From contig JAFVYX010000112.1 in NCBI GenBank assembly GCA_017500625.1, positions 1 through 6,723 of the forward strand: 6,723 nt of DNA. The letters are read 5' to 3'. Below are positions 6,326 to 6,723 of this stretch, piece after piece. Source of the DNA: Clostridia bacterium (GTDB lineage: Bacteria; Bacillota_A; Clostridia; Oscillospirales; CAG-272). A program made the translations under genes and the position numbers. The notes under the pieces were generated by a model. The model was not told where the DNA came from and ran no database searches. It saw only the letters and a list, made by a program, of their open reading frames with translations. How positions within the stretch are numbered: the stretch's first letter is position 1; each line of letters starts with the position of its first letter.

Positions 6326-6628
6326 TTATTCTTCGTATTTGTCGGGGACGAACTCCTTGCGCGTCCAATGCTTTGGCACGTAGGAGTTCTCCTCTAAGAT
6401 CTTTTTGTTGTAAAAGACTTCGTCCTCTTCGGAAAAAACGTCCATAATGTCAAAGACGTCAACGCCGAGGTAGGGGCAGATGCGCACCAGTGTCATCAGC
6501 TCCACAGGGCGGTTGGTCTCGATCTTAGCGATCTCAGACGGCACAAGACCCAGCTCGCGCCGCAGTCCCTCCAGCGTGAGCCCGCGCTCCTTTAAAACCT
6601 TGAAAAGCTTATAATAACGTATCTTCAT
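6326..6628 (-). CDS. Small XRE/Cro-type helix-turn-helix regulator
   Basis: A 100-residue putative DNA-binding protein. Residues 1-65 match the short XRE/HTH_26 type: an N-terminal YYKLFKVLKERG helix, a helix-turn-helix around LTLEGLRRELGLVPSEIAKIET (17-38), then LMTLVRICPYLGVDVFDIMDV, the usual closing helices. The last ~35 residues are charged and aromatic (ending KEFVPDKYEE) and unlike the core family, so they may bind a partner or ligand. The start is supported by GAGGTG (complement of 6634-6639), 5 bases from the ATG. It converges on the GTPase operon with a 12-base gap. No toxin gene or phage gene lies beside it. Whether it controls the neighbouring operon cannot be told from the sequence. 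Confidence 0.85.
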   Translation of the reverse strand: MKIRYYKLFKVLKERGLTLEGLRRELGLVPSEIAKIETNRPVELMTLVRICPYLGVDVFDIMDVFSEEDEVFYNKKILEENSYVPKHWTRKEFVPDKYEE

Positions 6629-6648
6629 AGTGTCACCTCACAGGTGCC

Positions 6649-6677
6649 ATTATACCACAAAACCAAATAAAAATCAA
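6649..6677 (-). promoter_or_regulatory. Promoter of the XRE-type regulator gene
   Basis: On the minus strand TTGATT (6677-6672) and a perfect TATAAT (6654-6649) are 17 bases apart, and TGG before TATAAT gives an extended -10. The predicted transcript starts near 6642, only a few bases before the GAGGTG ribosome binding site, so the leader would be very short (about 14 bases). It is divergent from the tRNA gene. Confidence 0.8.
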
Positions 6678-6702
6678 GCATCTTTGGGTCGCGCGGCCCT
6701 AT

Positions 6703-6723
6703 GCGGGTATGGCGGAATTGGCA
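6703..6723 (+). tRNA. tRNA-Leu, 5' end only (truncated by window edge)
   Basis: GCGGGTA (acceptor arm), T8, G9 and GCGGAATTGGCA (D-arm start) match the well-conserved beginning of bacterial leucine tRNAs. The anticodon lies outside the window, so the isoacceptor cannot be given and the amino acid rests on the 5' pattern. No clear promoter of its own is visible in the short gap upstream. Confidence 0.8.

Noticed and set aside
6326..6628. XRE-type protein as the antitoxin of a toxin-antitoxin pair or a phage repressor
   Set aside because: No toxin-like or phage gene lies next to it; the neighbours are the convergent GTPase operon and a tRNA gene.
6703..6723. Integration (att) site at the tRNA gene
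   Set aside because: Only the 5' end of the tRNA is in the window and no integrase or duplicated tRNA 3' end is visible.

Overview
The window reads like chromosomal DNA of a fairly GC-rich anaerobic Firmicute, most likely a gut Clostridia lineage. The grounds are family-level: a clostridial-type NhaC transporter, an unusual COG0523 GTPase pair, strong AAGGAG-type ribosome binding sites and sigma-A-like promoters. The assignment is inference, because no rRNA or other taxonomic marker is present.

Layout. Bases 1-1602 hold the 3' part of an NhaC-family Na+/H+ antiporter gene. Its reading frame is open back to base 1, so the true start probably lies outside the window. A strong intrinsic terminator (1607-1647) separates it from what follows. 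Bases 1648-1747 carry a good extended -10 promoter, two identical 10-bp direct repeats exactly 20 bp apart and a perfect 14-bp palindrome, which together look like a regulated promoter. Three tightly packed plus-strand genes follow (gaps of 17 and 10 bp), most likely one operon. They are (i) an 828-residue single-pass membrane protein with about nine or ten copies of a YLGEVMGY-type repeat, of unknown function; (ii) a COG0523/CobW-family metal-chaperone GTPase with a very large His/Cys-rich metal-binding insert made of a 19-residue tandem repeat; and (iii) a second, degenerate P-loop protein related to COG0523, fused to a C-terminal domain resembling DUF1980 (the YcgQ/TIGR03943 family). A small XRE-type regulator lies convergently on the minus strand (6326-6628) with its own clear promoter. 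The last 21 bases are the start of a tRNA gene, very probably tRNA-Leu.

How they may work together. COG0523 GTPases deliver or manage metals such as zinc, cobalt or iron. DUF1980/YcgQ proteins are usually found with UPF0718 permeases and have been linked to metal homeostasis. Here the two GTPase-type proteins are co-transcribed with a large, acidic, repeat-built surface protein instead of a recognisable permease. My inference is a metal-related module in which the repeat protein is the extracytoplasmic component; its role is not known. This operon, at 1653-6313, is the most promising candidate for an undescribed system in the window.
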